NCBI RefSeq assembly: GCF_000204055.1
Contig: NW_006768845.1
Location: 258,471-322,470, forward strand
Length of the DNA stretch: 64,000 nucleotides
Source: Melampsora larici-populina 98AG31
Lineage: Eukaryota > Basidiomycota > Pucciniomycetes > Pucciniales > Melampsoraceae
Reading direction: 5' to 3'
The notes below the pieces were generated by a model, which saw nothing but the letters and a program-made list of their open reading frames with translations, searched no databases and was not told the DNA's origin. The position numbers were made by a program, and so were the translations under genes. Below are positions 23,401-34,555 of this stretch, in pieces; the first letter of the stretch is position 1; every line of letters begins with the position of its first letter.

Positions 23401-24895
23401 TCTCCAGATCGGGCTCGCGAAAAACTGTGGTTTGGAGCCCTGTCAGTAAGCGTGTGGGAAGAGACCGCCTCTTCAACATTTTCAAAATCACGTACAGATC
23501 TGACTTTTCTCGCTCTTTCATCCACTTTAGGTGCTTCCAGGATACCTTGCGACTAGTCTTCTGCTTTGATCCTTCGATCGGGGTTGACTCCAACAATTTC
23601 TTGGCCTTGTTTGACTTTCTCCTTAAATACTTCTGCTGAGATAAGGTTAGTGAAGTCTTAGGCTTTGAACTACTCGGTGGAGGCATTGAGGATTCTGATA
23701 TCTCATTTAAGAACTCCAATTTTTTCCTGAGCTTTTTCAGCTTTTTCTTCAACTTTTTCTTCTGGATTGAGGTTGGTAAAATTTCAAACTTTGAACTGCT
23801 TGACGCCGGCATTGAGGATTCCGGTGAGTCATTTGGAAACACATCTTTTTGCCTAGTTTTCATGCGGAAATCATCATCAAATCTCTGGAGTTCTGTGTGA
23901 AAAAATCCAGTACCCTTTGTTCTTCGCATAGCAGAATCAGAGGTCGGGCGAAAGGAAGGCGCTTCCGGGTTTAACGTATGATGAGACAAGGATGACGTGA
24001 AAGGTGAGTCATGGAAGATGTTTGTGTAAGTGTTCTCAATGCGCGGGTTGGAATGACCAAAGGGAGAAATTTGGGGTGCGGGAAACGTGTGTATAGGATG
24101 GATAGCTCCACTGCTTGTCCCTGGACGATGGAGCATGTACGGGTAAGGCGAATGTGGATAAGGCGAACGCGGGTACGGTGAGATGTGCGGATAAGGTGGA
24201 TTGTACGGATAAGGTGAGATGCGAGCGTAAGGTGGGATGTGAGGGTGAGCTGGAATGTCCGAGTGAGGTGGGTTGTGAGGGTGAGGTGGGTTCTGAGGGT
24301 GAGTTGGGTTGTGCGAGTAAGGTGAGACAAATGTGGACGGCACGTCAGGTATGTGATGAAAGCTATCAACATGATGAGGAGAATTCAGCTGGGGTGGGAG
24401 ATGCAAATGACGGGACCAGTCTTCAATTATCGGAGGTTCAAAAACATGATGCCACGGAATTATGTGATTTGGCGGTATCACAGGAGACGAGGCCGGATGA
24501 AAGGTAGCCGATATGTCATTTGGGGTGCTTGGATTTAGCACTGGCGCAGGCAGCTGATATATTGGGAGGAGAGTCTCTGGCTCTGGATGTGGGAGTAGTT
24601 GTAGGACCGGACGCCCAACTTGATAGATCGGGAGAAGCGTGTATGGTTCTGAATGTGATGGCATTGGTGTGTGTTTTCCATCCGACGGTGATTCATTGAT
24701 ATCTGAGGTTTGATGCGGAACGAGCGATGACGTCTCTTCGGCACTGGTATATGCAGACAACGGATCGGAACTGTCAGGCAAGGAAGTAAGCAAATGCTCT
24801 GACGCAGAAACCAATTCGGGTTCGTTTGATAGCGCCGTCAAGACATTTCCATAAATGCTTGCAGTCACAAGCATCCAGATCGGCGCGCTCCTCAT
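20451..24895 (-). CDS. Large predicted secreted, repeat-rich protein
   Basis: The exons on the minus strand are 24895-23496, 23439-22297, 22219-21552 and 21502-20451. Introns are 56, 77 and a less certain 49 nt; the product is about 1,420 aa. The start MRSAPIWMLVTASIYGNVLT looks like a signal peptide. Exon 1 is rich in Pro, His, Tyr and Ser, with a duplicated TLLPIYQ motif, a run of PYPH/NPPH-type repeats and a duplicated ESSMP-SSSK plus lysine-rich block. Exon 2 carries a tandem duplication of about 86 aa (HADQLSPHSISS... and HEDQLSHDLVSS...). The C-terminal 350 aa (LFRIEELCPAL..., GRWWSEDELQD, PPVSPWWSLGDFLMW) look globular. Frames 3 and 4 overlap between 21,385 and 21,530 with no ideal splice, so that junction could differ. 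I recognise no family. Extracellular or apoplastic location is an inference. Confidence 0.65.
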
Positions 24896-26448
24896 GTTTG
24901 TAGGAAATTCTGCAAGTGAAAAAGCATGACGCGCGGTTAACTACCAAGAACGTGGATCCAATATATGAAAATCAAACCTGACGCTCACCTGTGATCCTGC
25001 AAGACTTTAACTCAAGTAAATCGAATGTACTATCCTCGGAGGCAGCTTACGAGTCCTCCTTTGAAGGAAAACACTCAGAAGCGTGCTCGCCCTTTTCCGT
25101 GGACAGAACTGGATAAACATTCCATAGACAGCATGCAACTTGTCTTCGCTGAAAAGCCTCTGGTCTCGTACCATCTCCAGGCTAAGTACTTGTTTCACGG
25201 TCTAATTTCGCAAATAGTGATCCCGCGTGTCAATGGTGAAACTTGTTGATTTTTTTTGGCTACGGTCATTTCTTTACATGCCATTTAGTCCCGCGTGTCT
25301 GCTTATGATCCCAGAGACAATCACCTCATTTCGCAGTCTAGATACCTTACCTAACAGGTCATATATCTTGACTGGCGGAGTTTGCAATTTTTTGGCAAGG
25401 GGGAAAGCATATACTCCACAGATACCGAATATCTGGCATGTCAGATACCGTTATCTGGAGGTTGGATATGGAAAGCTGTTCGGGTAAAAGATCAGCCAGC
25501 TGGATCGCGAGTCCAAAAACCGGACGGCCTGCTAACAGAACCACAACAAATCAACCAAACTACGACTAAACAAGTCGCTTGGTAAGATGAGCGACCCTCA
25601 ACTTCGATGTCTTTTAGAGTGCCTCCTGAGCCGTCAGCTATCAGGCACTTTTATACTTGTGCTCCGCTCCAGTAAATACCTCTCTGGGGAGAAAGAAACA
25701 TGCTGGCTGTTTACAAAGTTGTTTCACAGTGTCAGCAAAGTCTATCGATTTGTCACCTTCATTGCTGCACTCTATCTACACTCTGCGCGCCTAGCCCCCG
25801 CTAGATTCCACCTTCTCAAGACTCAAGAGCGTGATTGACGAGGAAGTCTTGCAATACTATCTGAGACTGTCAGGCTTGCTCGCCGAGACGCCGAGAGGGA
25901 CCTGGTTAAGTTTGTGAGACTGTATACAATGACGAATGATTTCTATAAAAACAAAACACAGAATTGGTGTTCGAAATCAATTTAATTAATATGAACAGAG
26001 GTAGAGATCCATTTATAATTTATCTCCAACTGTTCCATTCGTATTTTTCTTTAATGCTGAAAACAATGAGCCTTCATATGATGGACGCACTTTCTGAGCT
26101 TTCTGAAGGCGTCTAAATAGTCAAGGCGCTGAGACAGCATCATAAAATATTACATAAGAATCATGCAAAAGTGACTGAGGTCAAGGACATACAAAGATAC
26201 GCAGAGTACCGCTGATACATCATAAAAGACATGATATGCTAACTAAGAAACATAAAGTCGTTCAAGAGTCTGATATCACCATGAACGGTCAGTTATGGTG
26301 AAGGCACGTCGGGTAAAGATGGCATTCATCCGATAGCTGTCAATTCAGAAACGCAGCAGCTCGTACTTTGCTCTTGAATATGCCTTGACTAGCGTATGTA
26401 TGTAATACTTTTTGCTGCATCACACCATTTAACGATGTAGCCGCTGGG
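24896..26448. other. Intergenic, no supported gene
   Basis: This stretch holds the 5' flank of the large secreted-protein gene and the 3' flank of MED8. Composition is mixed, with short frames only. No RNA gene or transposon ends were recognised. Confidence 0.4.
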
Positions 26449-27497
26449 TTAGATTCCATCAACTCCGTGATTGAGTGGACTACGCCCGTCCCTCATGAAA
26501 CCCAGCAAGCCTTTGATCATAGGATTTTCACTTGGTAGACCTGTCGTTGAGCTCGGTTGAAGGTCCTTGTTGTTATCATCTACTTCAACTCTCATCTTCC
26601 ATTCCCAGACCTCTTCCCCCTCCGGACCGGGCTCGCGAGCAGACTGCGAATCAGCTTCAAGGTCAGTATGTCGTTTGTAACGAACTGTATGGAGCGCTGT
26701 GCGGCAATTCGTGATATGTTCCTCGTGAAGCGACGTAAGGTGTTTGACATGTTTCATTAGCGAACGGATGGTAGGTGGGCTAGGATCTGTAGGAGGAGGG
26801 GGCGGAAGCAAGTCGAGAAGTTCTTGTTCCACATTCTCAATTTCAGGAGCCTGGTCAAAGATTCATATGGTTGATGAGTGAGATGCCGACAAAAAGATCT
26901 AAGAGAGCTAGTACACTCACCAGCTTGGTCCGTGTTAATACTCCGACAATCCATTCTTTTCCATCTTCTAGTCCTTCTAGACCGCGAGGTACAACAGCGA
27001 GGTTTCCAATCAGACTTCGTTTGCTGGGTCCATCCTCCCACTTTGAGCGTTCCTCTCGTTCAGCACGAAATTGAGGAAGTTCGAAACGATTGATAGGTTT
27101 AGCTGCTGCCGGGGTATTGATGGCTTGTGACAATGCCTCAGTATGATTGAGGAGGATGAGAAATTTAGATATCAAGGTTGGGTAGGTGAGCGAATTTGAA
27201 GTATGAGGTGCAGACTCTAGTTGAAAACGAAAGGTCTAATTCTCGATACTTGTAAATCAGACATCGACAAGTTTTTGATAAGTAGATGATCAAATCAGTT
27301 CGTCTCACCGTGACAGCTTCGATCAATTGAACCAGTTTTGAACGAATGGTATCAAAGGTGTCCAGAGGAAGTTTACGAAGTTCATCCAAATCATTCGGGG
27401 TCAGATTAGTCACAGTTGAAGGGTCTTGTTGGATTTCTGAAGTATTGTTGATAAGAGCTGGTGCTAGTGTTGGAGAAGGAGAGATGGGTTGACTCAT
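26449..27497 (-). CDS. MED8: Mediator complex subunit 8
   Basis: The exons on the minus strand are 27497-27309, 27214-26921 and 26850-26449, all phase 0, with introns of 94 and 70 nt. The product is 294 aa. The N-terminal segment LDELRKLPLDTFDTIRSKLV continues through the first splice to YPTLISKFLILLNHTEALSQ, the conserved Med8 helical core. The second splice restores the hallmark VLTRTKL-APEIENVEQELL junction. Med8 is a head-module subunit of Mediator, bridging to TBP and RNA polymerase II in the nucleus. The C-terminal part, with a proline run, is family-variable. The first acceptor was picked at CTAGAG because it alone keeps the frame. The gene is divergent from ISU1. Confidence 0.87.
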
Positions 27498-27771
27498 TTT
27501 GAATTTCGGTCAATCGATTGGATTTGGACGCGATGGAAAGAACTTGTTGGTAGCGGAATAAGATGCTGTGTACTTTTAGTAATCGAAAGCTGTAATTTGG
27601 GTTTTGGACCCTTTTAAGTCGGGTCGAGTCGGGTCACCGACCCTTGAATTTTGAATTTTGAATTAAGAAATTCATCATCACTTCATCCCCCTTCCAAAAA
27701 TAAAAAAAACAAATCAAGTTCTAATTCTTCAAAAGATACTAAAAAATACACAAAAGCTTTATCCAATTAAC
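27498..27771. promoter_or_regulatory. Bidirectional promoter region MED8 / ISU1
   Basis: The start codons are 274 bp apart, head to head. The segment contains a short repeated GTCGGGTC motif (27,616-27,634) and a nearby GGTCACCGACCC inversion. These are GC-rich islands in AT-rich DNA and candidate factor sites. Confidence 0.4.
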
Positions 27772-28629
27772 ATGAATCAATTCTTAATCAATTCATTCAA
27801 ATCTAAATCCAATTCATTCTTGAATCTTAAACCGATCTTAATCTCAAATACTAGAAATTATCATTCAAAAGTTATAGATCATTATGAAAACCCGTAAGAA
27901 CCCTTTCCTTTTATCAAATCCAATCACCAAAACGAAATCTCAATTTGACTTTTTTTCGTGTTTTGTTTTTGGATCGTAGTCGAAATGCTGGTTCATTTGC
28001 TAAATCTGAATTAGGTGTAGGTACTGGTTTAGTAGGTGCACCAGCTTGTGGTGATGTAATGAAACTACAAATCAAAGTTAATGATCAAGGGATCATTTCA
28101 GATGTAAGATGTAAGTGTGATCATTCCCATTCTTTTGATATCCTTCTAAAGAATTTGAACCCTTTTTTCCAATTTACCGGTTTTTGATTGATTTTTTTTT
28201 GGTTTGTTTGTTGGGGTTTTAGTCAAAACGTTTGGTTGTGGTTCGGCTATTGCTAGTTCTTCTTATATGACTGAAAGAGTTAAAGGAATGACATTGAAAG
28301 AAGCAGGATCGATTCGGAACACTGAGATCGCTAAAGAATTATCACTTCCACCTGTTAAAGTAAACCGATCTTCTTCTTCATACACCTAATCTCTTTTGAA
28401 TTTTTCCGTTTTAACTAATTCGTTTGGTCTTTTGTTTTTTGTTTCGGTTCGGTGATGATAGTTACATTGTTCTATGTTGGCTGAAGATGCTATTAAAGCA
28501 GCTATAAGAGATTACCAAGAAAAGTTAAACCAATCTGGTAATCCTAAAAACCAATCAGGTCATATTGATGTTTCTCAAAGTGTCGTGACTGGTCAAACTG
28601 TGGCTACTGCTCATCCGGTTTCGAAATAA
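27772..28629 (+). CDS. ISU1: Mitochondrial iron-sulfur cluster scaffold protein
   Basis: Four exons (27772-27893, 27980-28110, 28223-28359 and 28462-28629) are separated by introns of 86, 112 and 102 nt and give 185 aa. The three cluster-ligand cysteines are present: GAPACGDVM (about C64, with D66), [13 protein letters not shown] (about C90) and [11 protein letters not shown] (about C133). The LPPVK motif recognised by the Hsp70 partner is also present. The Ser/Lys/Asn-rich start looks like a mitochondrial presequence. Isu1 receives sulfur from the cysteine desulfurase Nfs1/Isd11 and iron with frataxin, builds a [2Fe-2S] cluster and passes it on. A Gln/Ser-rich C-terminal tail exceeds the bacterial IscU length. 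Confidence 0.95.
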
Positions 28630-30850
28630 ATCAGTTTTGTGAAACCTATCCTTCCAGTTCGATTTACGTTCCAATTTTCTTTTTTTTTGTTTGAGTTTGA
28701 GTTTCTTAAGTGAATCGTTCTTATAGGGGGGTTTTTTGTTACGAAAAAAAATGTTTTAATGTAAAATTAATTCTTTGAATTTGGTTTTATAAGAAATTCT
28801 TTTTACTGATACATCTTTATCTTTTATCATCATCATCTTTTATCAATTTTCAATTTTTTTTACATTTGATTGTTTGTTTTGTTTGATTTTTTTATGTTAA
28901 TTTTCTTTTTGTTTACCAAAAATCCATACACATGTGAAAATAAGTTGATTCTCTTTTTATCTTTTGTTTTATTACAAAAAAAATAGAAGTTTGGTCGGAC
29001 TCGATCAAGATTGGATTTGTCTTATACTAAATTTGATTTGATTCATATAAAGTTTAAACAAGTTCATAAAATCGTCATCTTTATAAGATTTAGAATCCTT
29101 TCCAAAGGATCAAAGGTGGTAAGAATTTCATTCATTTAATTGTTGTTATTATTTGAGTCACTTGTGATTCTGATGACAACAAAGAATTTGAATCCAAGAA
29201 AAAGAAAGAAAGTCATTTTTCTACCTTTCAATGATATATATACCCTACGCTAAAGATTCCATTAGTCTTACAGGGTCCAGATGTACACCAATTTCACCTT
29301 TCTTTGAATTTCCAAAACAATTTCCAGATGGCCAGTGATGGAGTTAATACTCATCTTATGAATGAACAAATGGGCAATTCAGGTCTAGTCAAGCAGAAAA
29401 CAAGAGTTGGATCTTATATCATCTTAATTTGAGTCATGGTTTCATCTTCATATATAGGGTGCACAACACTTTTTCAAAAAACCTAATGAATGAAATTCCA
29501 AGTCTCTCTAAAGAGTTCTTCATGCCTTTCTCAGCTGCCTCAATGGAGGGATCTATTTGATTTGATCAACCAATTTAGGATTCCAATCAATTTCACAGTT
29601 TTGTTCAAGTCTGTTCTTTGTTTATCACTTCATTGTTCTTTTTTTGTACCTGAAGATCTGATATTTCTTAAAAATCTTTGTGGAATGTATACAGAAAAGT
29701 TGGAAATGTATACCAATACTTGATGGTTCACTTTAAGGAGCTTGTAATTAATCCACGGAAATTCACAAAACTTCTTTACTGGGACCATACAATTTTTTTG
29801 ATGACCTTTTAATGAAATGGCATTGTATTGTTGTTCTGTTGAAGTAATCAACACCCATTCATAAAGATTTTTGGTCAGATTTAGGTATTTGGAAACAAAG
29901 TTTTTCCATGGAAAGTGGTGAGCTACATTATCTATAACAGGCAAAACTAAGTTCAAATGACCACTGGATATATTCACTGCTGCATCTACCAAAGTATATG
30001 ACAAAGGTACCTTGAAAGTTGAATCAATCAAATAATATTCTCTGGCTTCCAGTCCTTGGAAAATATGATCCAGACCAGGGTATGTAGGTTCATGTGGTTA
30101 TAGGATTACAAACTTCTAGATCTTTCTGGCTAGGATCTTTGAAAATCAATGGTCTATCTTTCCTCTACAATCAGTTTTGGTTTCATTGGTACAGAAATAT
30201 ATTTGAACCTCTGTTAAATTTTATATTTCTTATGTACATGAATCAGATGTAGTAATATTAGCCTCTGGTTAATGAAAGGTTCTTGATAAATGCATTGGAA
30301 AGCTATAGGTGACATGGAGGATTTCATCCTGGTTTCAACCAATGGCTGTTGTTGAAGTTTTGGTTCTAGTATCATGTTTTGATCTGCAGCAACTTAGTTG
30401 ATACTGGCTCATTTATTTCTGTTTTGATTTCTAGTAAACTACTGAAGGGTCTTTAAAGCTCACAGACTCCTACAAATTTTTCAATTCTGATAAGCAGAAA
30501 GTTCTGTTGGATAGATGTTAGGATGGTGTTCTTGTCATTTTCTTGAGGAGTTCCTATGATCATCATCCATCAAGTGATAAGATTGGATTTCTGCTCATGT
30601 CCTTCAAGATTGTGGTAGTTCATCCCTTCAGGGGTGCTGAGTGGTAGATGATGATCCAAAATGTTTTCATTGGACCTTTGATATTGATTGGTTTTGATAG
30701 AATAAGTATGTAAAGTGAAGTCTTCTGAATGGTTTTGTCATTTTTTTTTCTTCATGGGGAATTAGATCTCTATGATCCCATTGTCTCAACATCTGAAAAG
30801 GAATCATACAGAGTGACATAATGCTCCCAATCCCAATCTGCATCTGTGAG
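28630..30850. other. AT-rich intergenic region with a degenerate coding relic
   Basis: Poly-T/A-rich sequence follows ISU1. No intact gene is seen. A 133-codon minus-strand frame is annotated separately as a possible relic. Confidence 0.4.
29630..30031 (-). pseudogene. Possible coding relic of an unidentified family
   Basis: A 133-codon frame contains protein-like text (IDSTFKVPLSYTLVDAAVN, HFPWKNFVSKYLNL, FPWINYKLLKVNHQ) but no splice-supported extension. It is more ordered than random AT-rich frames around it. The family is not recognised. It may be part of a repeat-derived gene. Confidence 0.25.
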
Positions 30851-32353
30851 TCAGCCTGAGCCCCGACGGGGAATTGTCGGGGACTAGCTCGCCCGGACCC
30901 CGCCCCGACGGTTAAGAGGCCTCCCCGATCCCGTTCTCGGGTCCCCGATCGGGGTTTTTTGCGAAAAAATGGCTGCCCGGACCCCAACCGAGTTCCCCGC
31001 CGGGGCCCCGACGCTCCGGCAAAAACTGCCCCTCACCCATGGATCGAACACGGTCCCGGCCTATTTGCGTATAGATCCGCAAAAAAGGACCGTACTGCCA
31101 GTCTGCTTTGGCGTACTACCTTTGCTAAAAAGGTTGACCGCGTCAACCGCACAAGAGAAGACAAGAGGGGTCAAATTTCGCCGCAGCCTGCTGCAAAGCC
31201 GCTGCGCATCTCACAGAATCAAATTCGCCTGATCACAAATCTTCATGTGATCGACTTGACCTGCCACTTTCTGGCTTTGAAATATCTTGCGATTGCTCAT
31301 AAAGCACAGATATATAGCTCGGTATGTTGAAATCAAGCACACAGTCCGTTTGTGCAACTTCACCCAAGCTGTGAGCGCTACACTGACTTGTTTGACTCAA
31401 AGCAGGATAAGAACATTTGATTGAACGGTATGACAAGGCTGGATTGTGACTACAGAGTTCTTGCCTACATCAGTTCAAGCCTGGTTGGGTTTCTCTTTTT
31501 TGCTTTCATTTTGAAATGAAATCAAGGTTTTGATCTTGGATATGTGTCAGTGCAATCATCTATGACAATGTCATTTGAGCTCTTGACTGAGCGAGAAAAA
31601 TGAAATATTTTTTTCAAAAAAAGACTTGGTTTTTTTTTCTGTGATGAGACCAAAATGTAAAAGCACAAAAGTACACACGGACTCGAACCCACCATCAATG
31701 ATTCAATGCACTGAGATATGTGCCGTGTCAAACTACTACACTACAAAAACGATGAGGAACGATGGGAATATGCATTATCGATATTGCTGAACAAGAGCTG
31801 GGCTTGGCTGTACGGTCAATCTGGTCATACCAAGCTCTACATTTGTTGTCGAGATAGTTTGCATGAGTTTCAAGATATAGCAAAGCCAGAAAGCGGCAGG
31901 TCCAGTCGATGGTATGAAGATTTGTGATCGGGCGCACTTTGCTCTCTGTGAGCTGCGCAGCGGCTTCGCAGCAGGCTGCGGCGAAATTTGGCCTCTCTTG
32001 TCTTCTCTTGTGCGGTTGACCCGGTCAACCTTTTTAGCAAAGGTAGTAATTGTGGTATTTGGGCATTTGGTGCAGGGGCCGAGGCGCCTTGAGGTGTGGC
32101 TGAGGTCTCTTTGATGCCTCCTGCTGCCCACCTGGTGTCTTTTTTGTTCTCGAAAAGGTGGTTACAGGTGGTTACACACCTGTATTTGCCCCGTCGGGAA
32201 ACTGGTTTTTCCAAGTCGCCAGCCCGACTCCCGACTCGCGGGGATCCCCGACCATCGGGGGTTCCAAAACCTTTGCCCAAACCCCTTACCAATCGGGGGC
32301 CCCGTTGGGGACCCCAATCGGAATCAGCTTTGGGGCTCAGGCTGATCTGTGAG
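30843..32353. mobile_element. Non-autonomous foldback transposon with 8-bp target duplication
   Basis: The element proper is 30,851-32,345 (1,495 bp). Its ends are exact 14-bp inverted repeats (TCAGCCTGAGCCCC), and TCTGTGAG stands directly outside both ends (30,843-30,850 and 32,346-32,353). Inside each end is a GC-rich zone full of CCCCGA-N-GGGG palindromes, then a long inverted arm: about 31,114-31,290 against 31,866-32,048, near 88-90% alike by eye. The centre is AT-richer and codes for nothing convincing. Eight-base duplications fit hAT or KDZ-class elements. Without a transposase the superfamily cannot be fixed. The GC-rich palindromes are likely subterminal transposase-binding sites. 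Confidence 0.85.
31665..31745 (-). repeat. tRNA-like sequence inside the foldback element
   Basis: On the minus strand a tRNA-like B box, GGGTTCGAGTCC (near 31,676-31,690), follows about 45 nt after an A-box-like TAGTTTGACACGG. The stems do not pair well, so it is not called a functional tRNA. It may be an insertion of a tRNA-derived repeat or an RNA polymerase III promoter relic. Confidence 0.3.
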
Positions 32354-33532
32354 CAATGTGCCAGAAAGATTGGGTATGAGAAATCTTAAAATAACTGGCA
32401 GATTTCTAAAAATATGCATAATCAGGAAGATGTAGGGTGTATGGTAGGATGTTAGTTTTTTTCAGTCAAAAAAAATCCAAAGGCGGACAAAAGTCTTTTA
32501 TGAACATAGATATTCAGTTTTAGACCATAAGAAATATAGTATGTGAGAGCCTCATCATATATTGAAGTACAAGAAAGATTGCATTTCAAAAATCAAAACA
32601 ATCTTCAAAGAGAATCAGGGTTCAGCAAATGTTGATGCTTTTATCTGATACAATGTTGACTAAAATCTATGATATGAATTCCTCAAATTCATCAGTGCAT
32701 CCATAATATTAATACTCTTGGGGTTAAACCAATCCGGTTTTTTGGCAATGTCATGCTCCAAGAATATTTGTTTTCCAGTGAAGGGATCAAAGCATTAAAA
32801 AGGAGACATAGTAGCTACTCTTTTAATGATCTTCATCTCACTTTGGAGTACCATAGTTGAAACATTGAGTTTGGCCCCAAGTTTCATATAAGCCAATAGA
32901 CACATTTTGTAGGAGTTTTCACTGATCTCAGTGTTGCACTGATTCAATGGGATTCCAATCAAGCCCTTTAACTTGATTCTTAAATGCAGGAAGTCAAATA
33001 AACAGTTTGTGTCCAATGGAGTCCTTGATATCTCTGTCAAAACCTTGATCAAGTAACTGGGGGATGCTTTTCACATTCCCAAGAAGGAGTCCTCATTCAC
33101 TCTCAAATGTGGGGCACCTCATCCAAAATTGGAAGAGTTCTGATGGCCTGGATTTTGACATGACCATATATAGTAGGTTTTTTTGCATCTTGAGAATTAT
33201 ATAGATTCTTGAGAGCCTGTCATTCCAAATATGGGCATCATTGTGATGCTCTTGGATTTTGATTGAGTGCCAAAGTGATTCATCATTTGAATGTGATATG
33301 ATGTTCTTGCAATATTTAGTCCGAGTAGCTCCGTCGGGTGACAAGTACCGAAAGGGACCGAGCGGGGCTGATCAGGCAGTTATGTAACACAAACTGTCCA
33401 TTCCGAATTTCCACCAATGATTCCCAACCAAACGCACAAAAGGTGAGTCTTCAATCCAATTTAGTATCTCAAAGTATGAAATATGAACACGACCGTTAAT
33501 GAGCAAAACATTTTACAGGATTCAATCGAAAC
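32354..33532. other. Intergenic with a degenerate minus-strand coding relic
   Basis: Two minus-strand frames (33,344-33,093 and 33,052-32,795) carry protein-like text such as SLWHSIKIQEHHNDAHIW and NSYKMCLLAYMKLGAKLN, but they are broken by stops and not joined by a good splice. This looks like a decayed gene of an unidentified family. The last 200 bp serve as promoter for the next gene. Confidence 0.35.
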
Positions 33533-34555
33533 ATGACTGATAGTTCTTCATCAACAACTCGCAAACCTGAAAAGATTGTTATTCCAGTGTCAACTGATGA
33601 ACGTTGTTGGTTTAAATGTAAACAAACCAACGCAGGAAGGTCAGCTCAAACGTTGTCATATTTTTAAAGAAGTCAATACCGATTGTAATGAATCCGTTTT
33701 TTTGGAAATAGAGTTCGTGGATCCGATCCAAGATGTAGAATGTTATGTTACTATTCAAATAAGATTCCAAGTTTACCAATAAACCCACCAGCAGACTTAA
33801 TCTCCAATGTTCAGACAAATGCAGCAAACCCTTCAGGTTCTCAATCACATCAAACTGTTTTACCTCAAACATCAACTCAGACAATCACAGATGAATTAGA
33901 GGACAAACGAGCAAAGTTAATCGAACGTTATACGATTCCTGCATTACGTGGTTCATTTATTTATTTTGCCATTGGAAAACCAGCAGTCTCTCGTCATCTG
34001 GCTTCTATGCGACGGTTACATTCTGTCGAACATAATTGGATTTATGAAAAACTCAAAGAAGAATCTGAGGATCCATCTGAGTGGGAAACTGTCCCCAAAC
34101 GTCCAGTTGAACAAACAAATAGAGGTTTGATGGTTTTATCGTATCATAGAGAGTAAGTACCAAGTTCAACTCACTCCAAAGATTTATTTATTCCAAACTA
34201 ATCAATCTTTCCTTGTATCGATAATCTTAGTTACGAAAAAACAATCAACATCTCATATTCTCTTGCTTCGATCTTTACATCTATTCACCTTCATTTTGAA
34301 AGATTATACAGCCCTACTTATCGAATCATTTCCAAATTACCTACATCGATTTCTAATTTATCTCAACAATCATCATCGAACGACCATTCAAACCAATTTG
34401 CATTATTGATTAGACTTTATAATAAACCGATTTTAAATGATTCAATTCAATTGATTAATAGATCTGCTGAGAGTCTTGTAGAAGTTGTGAATAGATTAGT
34501 TATTAAATATCAATCTAAACTTGATGATCATAAAAAAGATCCTCCAAAATCGTAA
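33533..34555 (+). CDS. Unrecognised conserved-looking protein, four exons
   Basis: The proposed exons are 33533-33586, 33636-33741, 33795-34152 and 34231-34555. Introns are 49, 53 and 78 nt, and the product is about 280 aa. The last intron (GTAAGT ... ATCTTAG) is convincing. The first two are short and were chosen because they alone close the frame. No signal peptide or membrane span is seen. The most ordered part is residues 100-210 (LIERYTIPALRGSFIYFAI, SRHLASMRRLHSVEHNWIYE, TINISYSLASIFTSIHLHFE), predicted mainly helical. The C-terminus is basic and may form a coiled coil (SAESLVEVVNRLVIKY). I do not recognise the family. A small eukaryotic complex subunit is possible but unproven. Confidence 0.6.

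Noticed and set aside
24115..24507. A 130-codon plus-strand frame rich in Glu, Val, Gly and Cys
   Set aside because: It is the antisense shadow of the Pro/His/Tyr repeat region of the large secreted-protein gene.
30959..31330. GC-rich frames of 87-140 codons on both strands of the foldback element
   Set aside because: They lie in the inverted arms and palindromic ends, are open in several registers because of base composition, and encode no recognisable protein.
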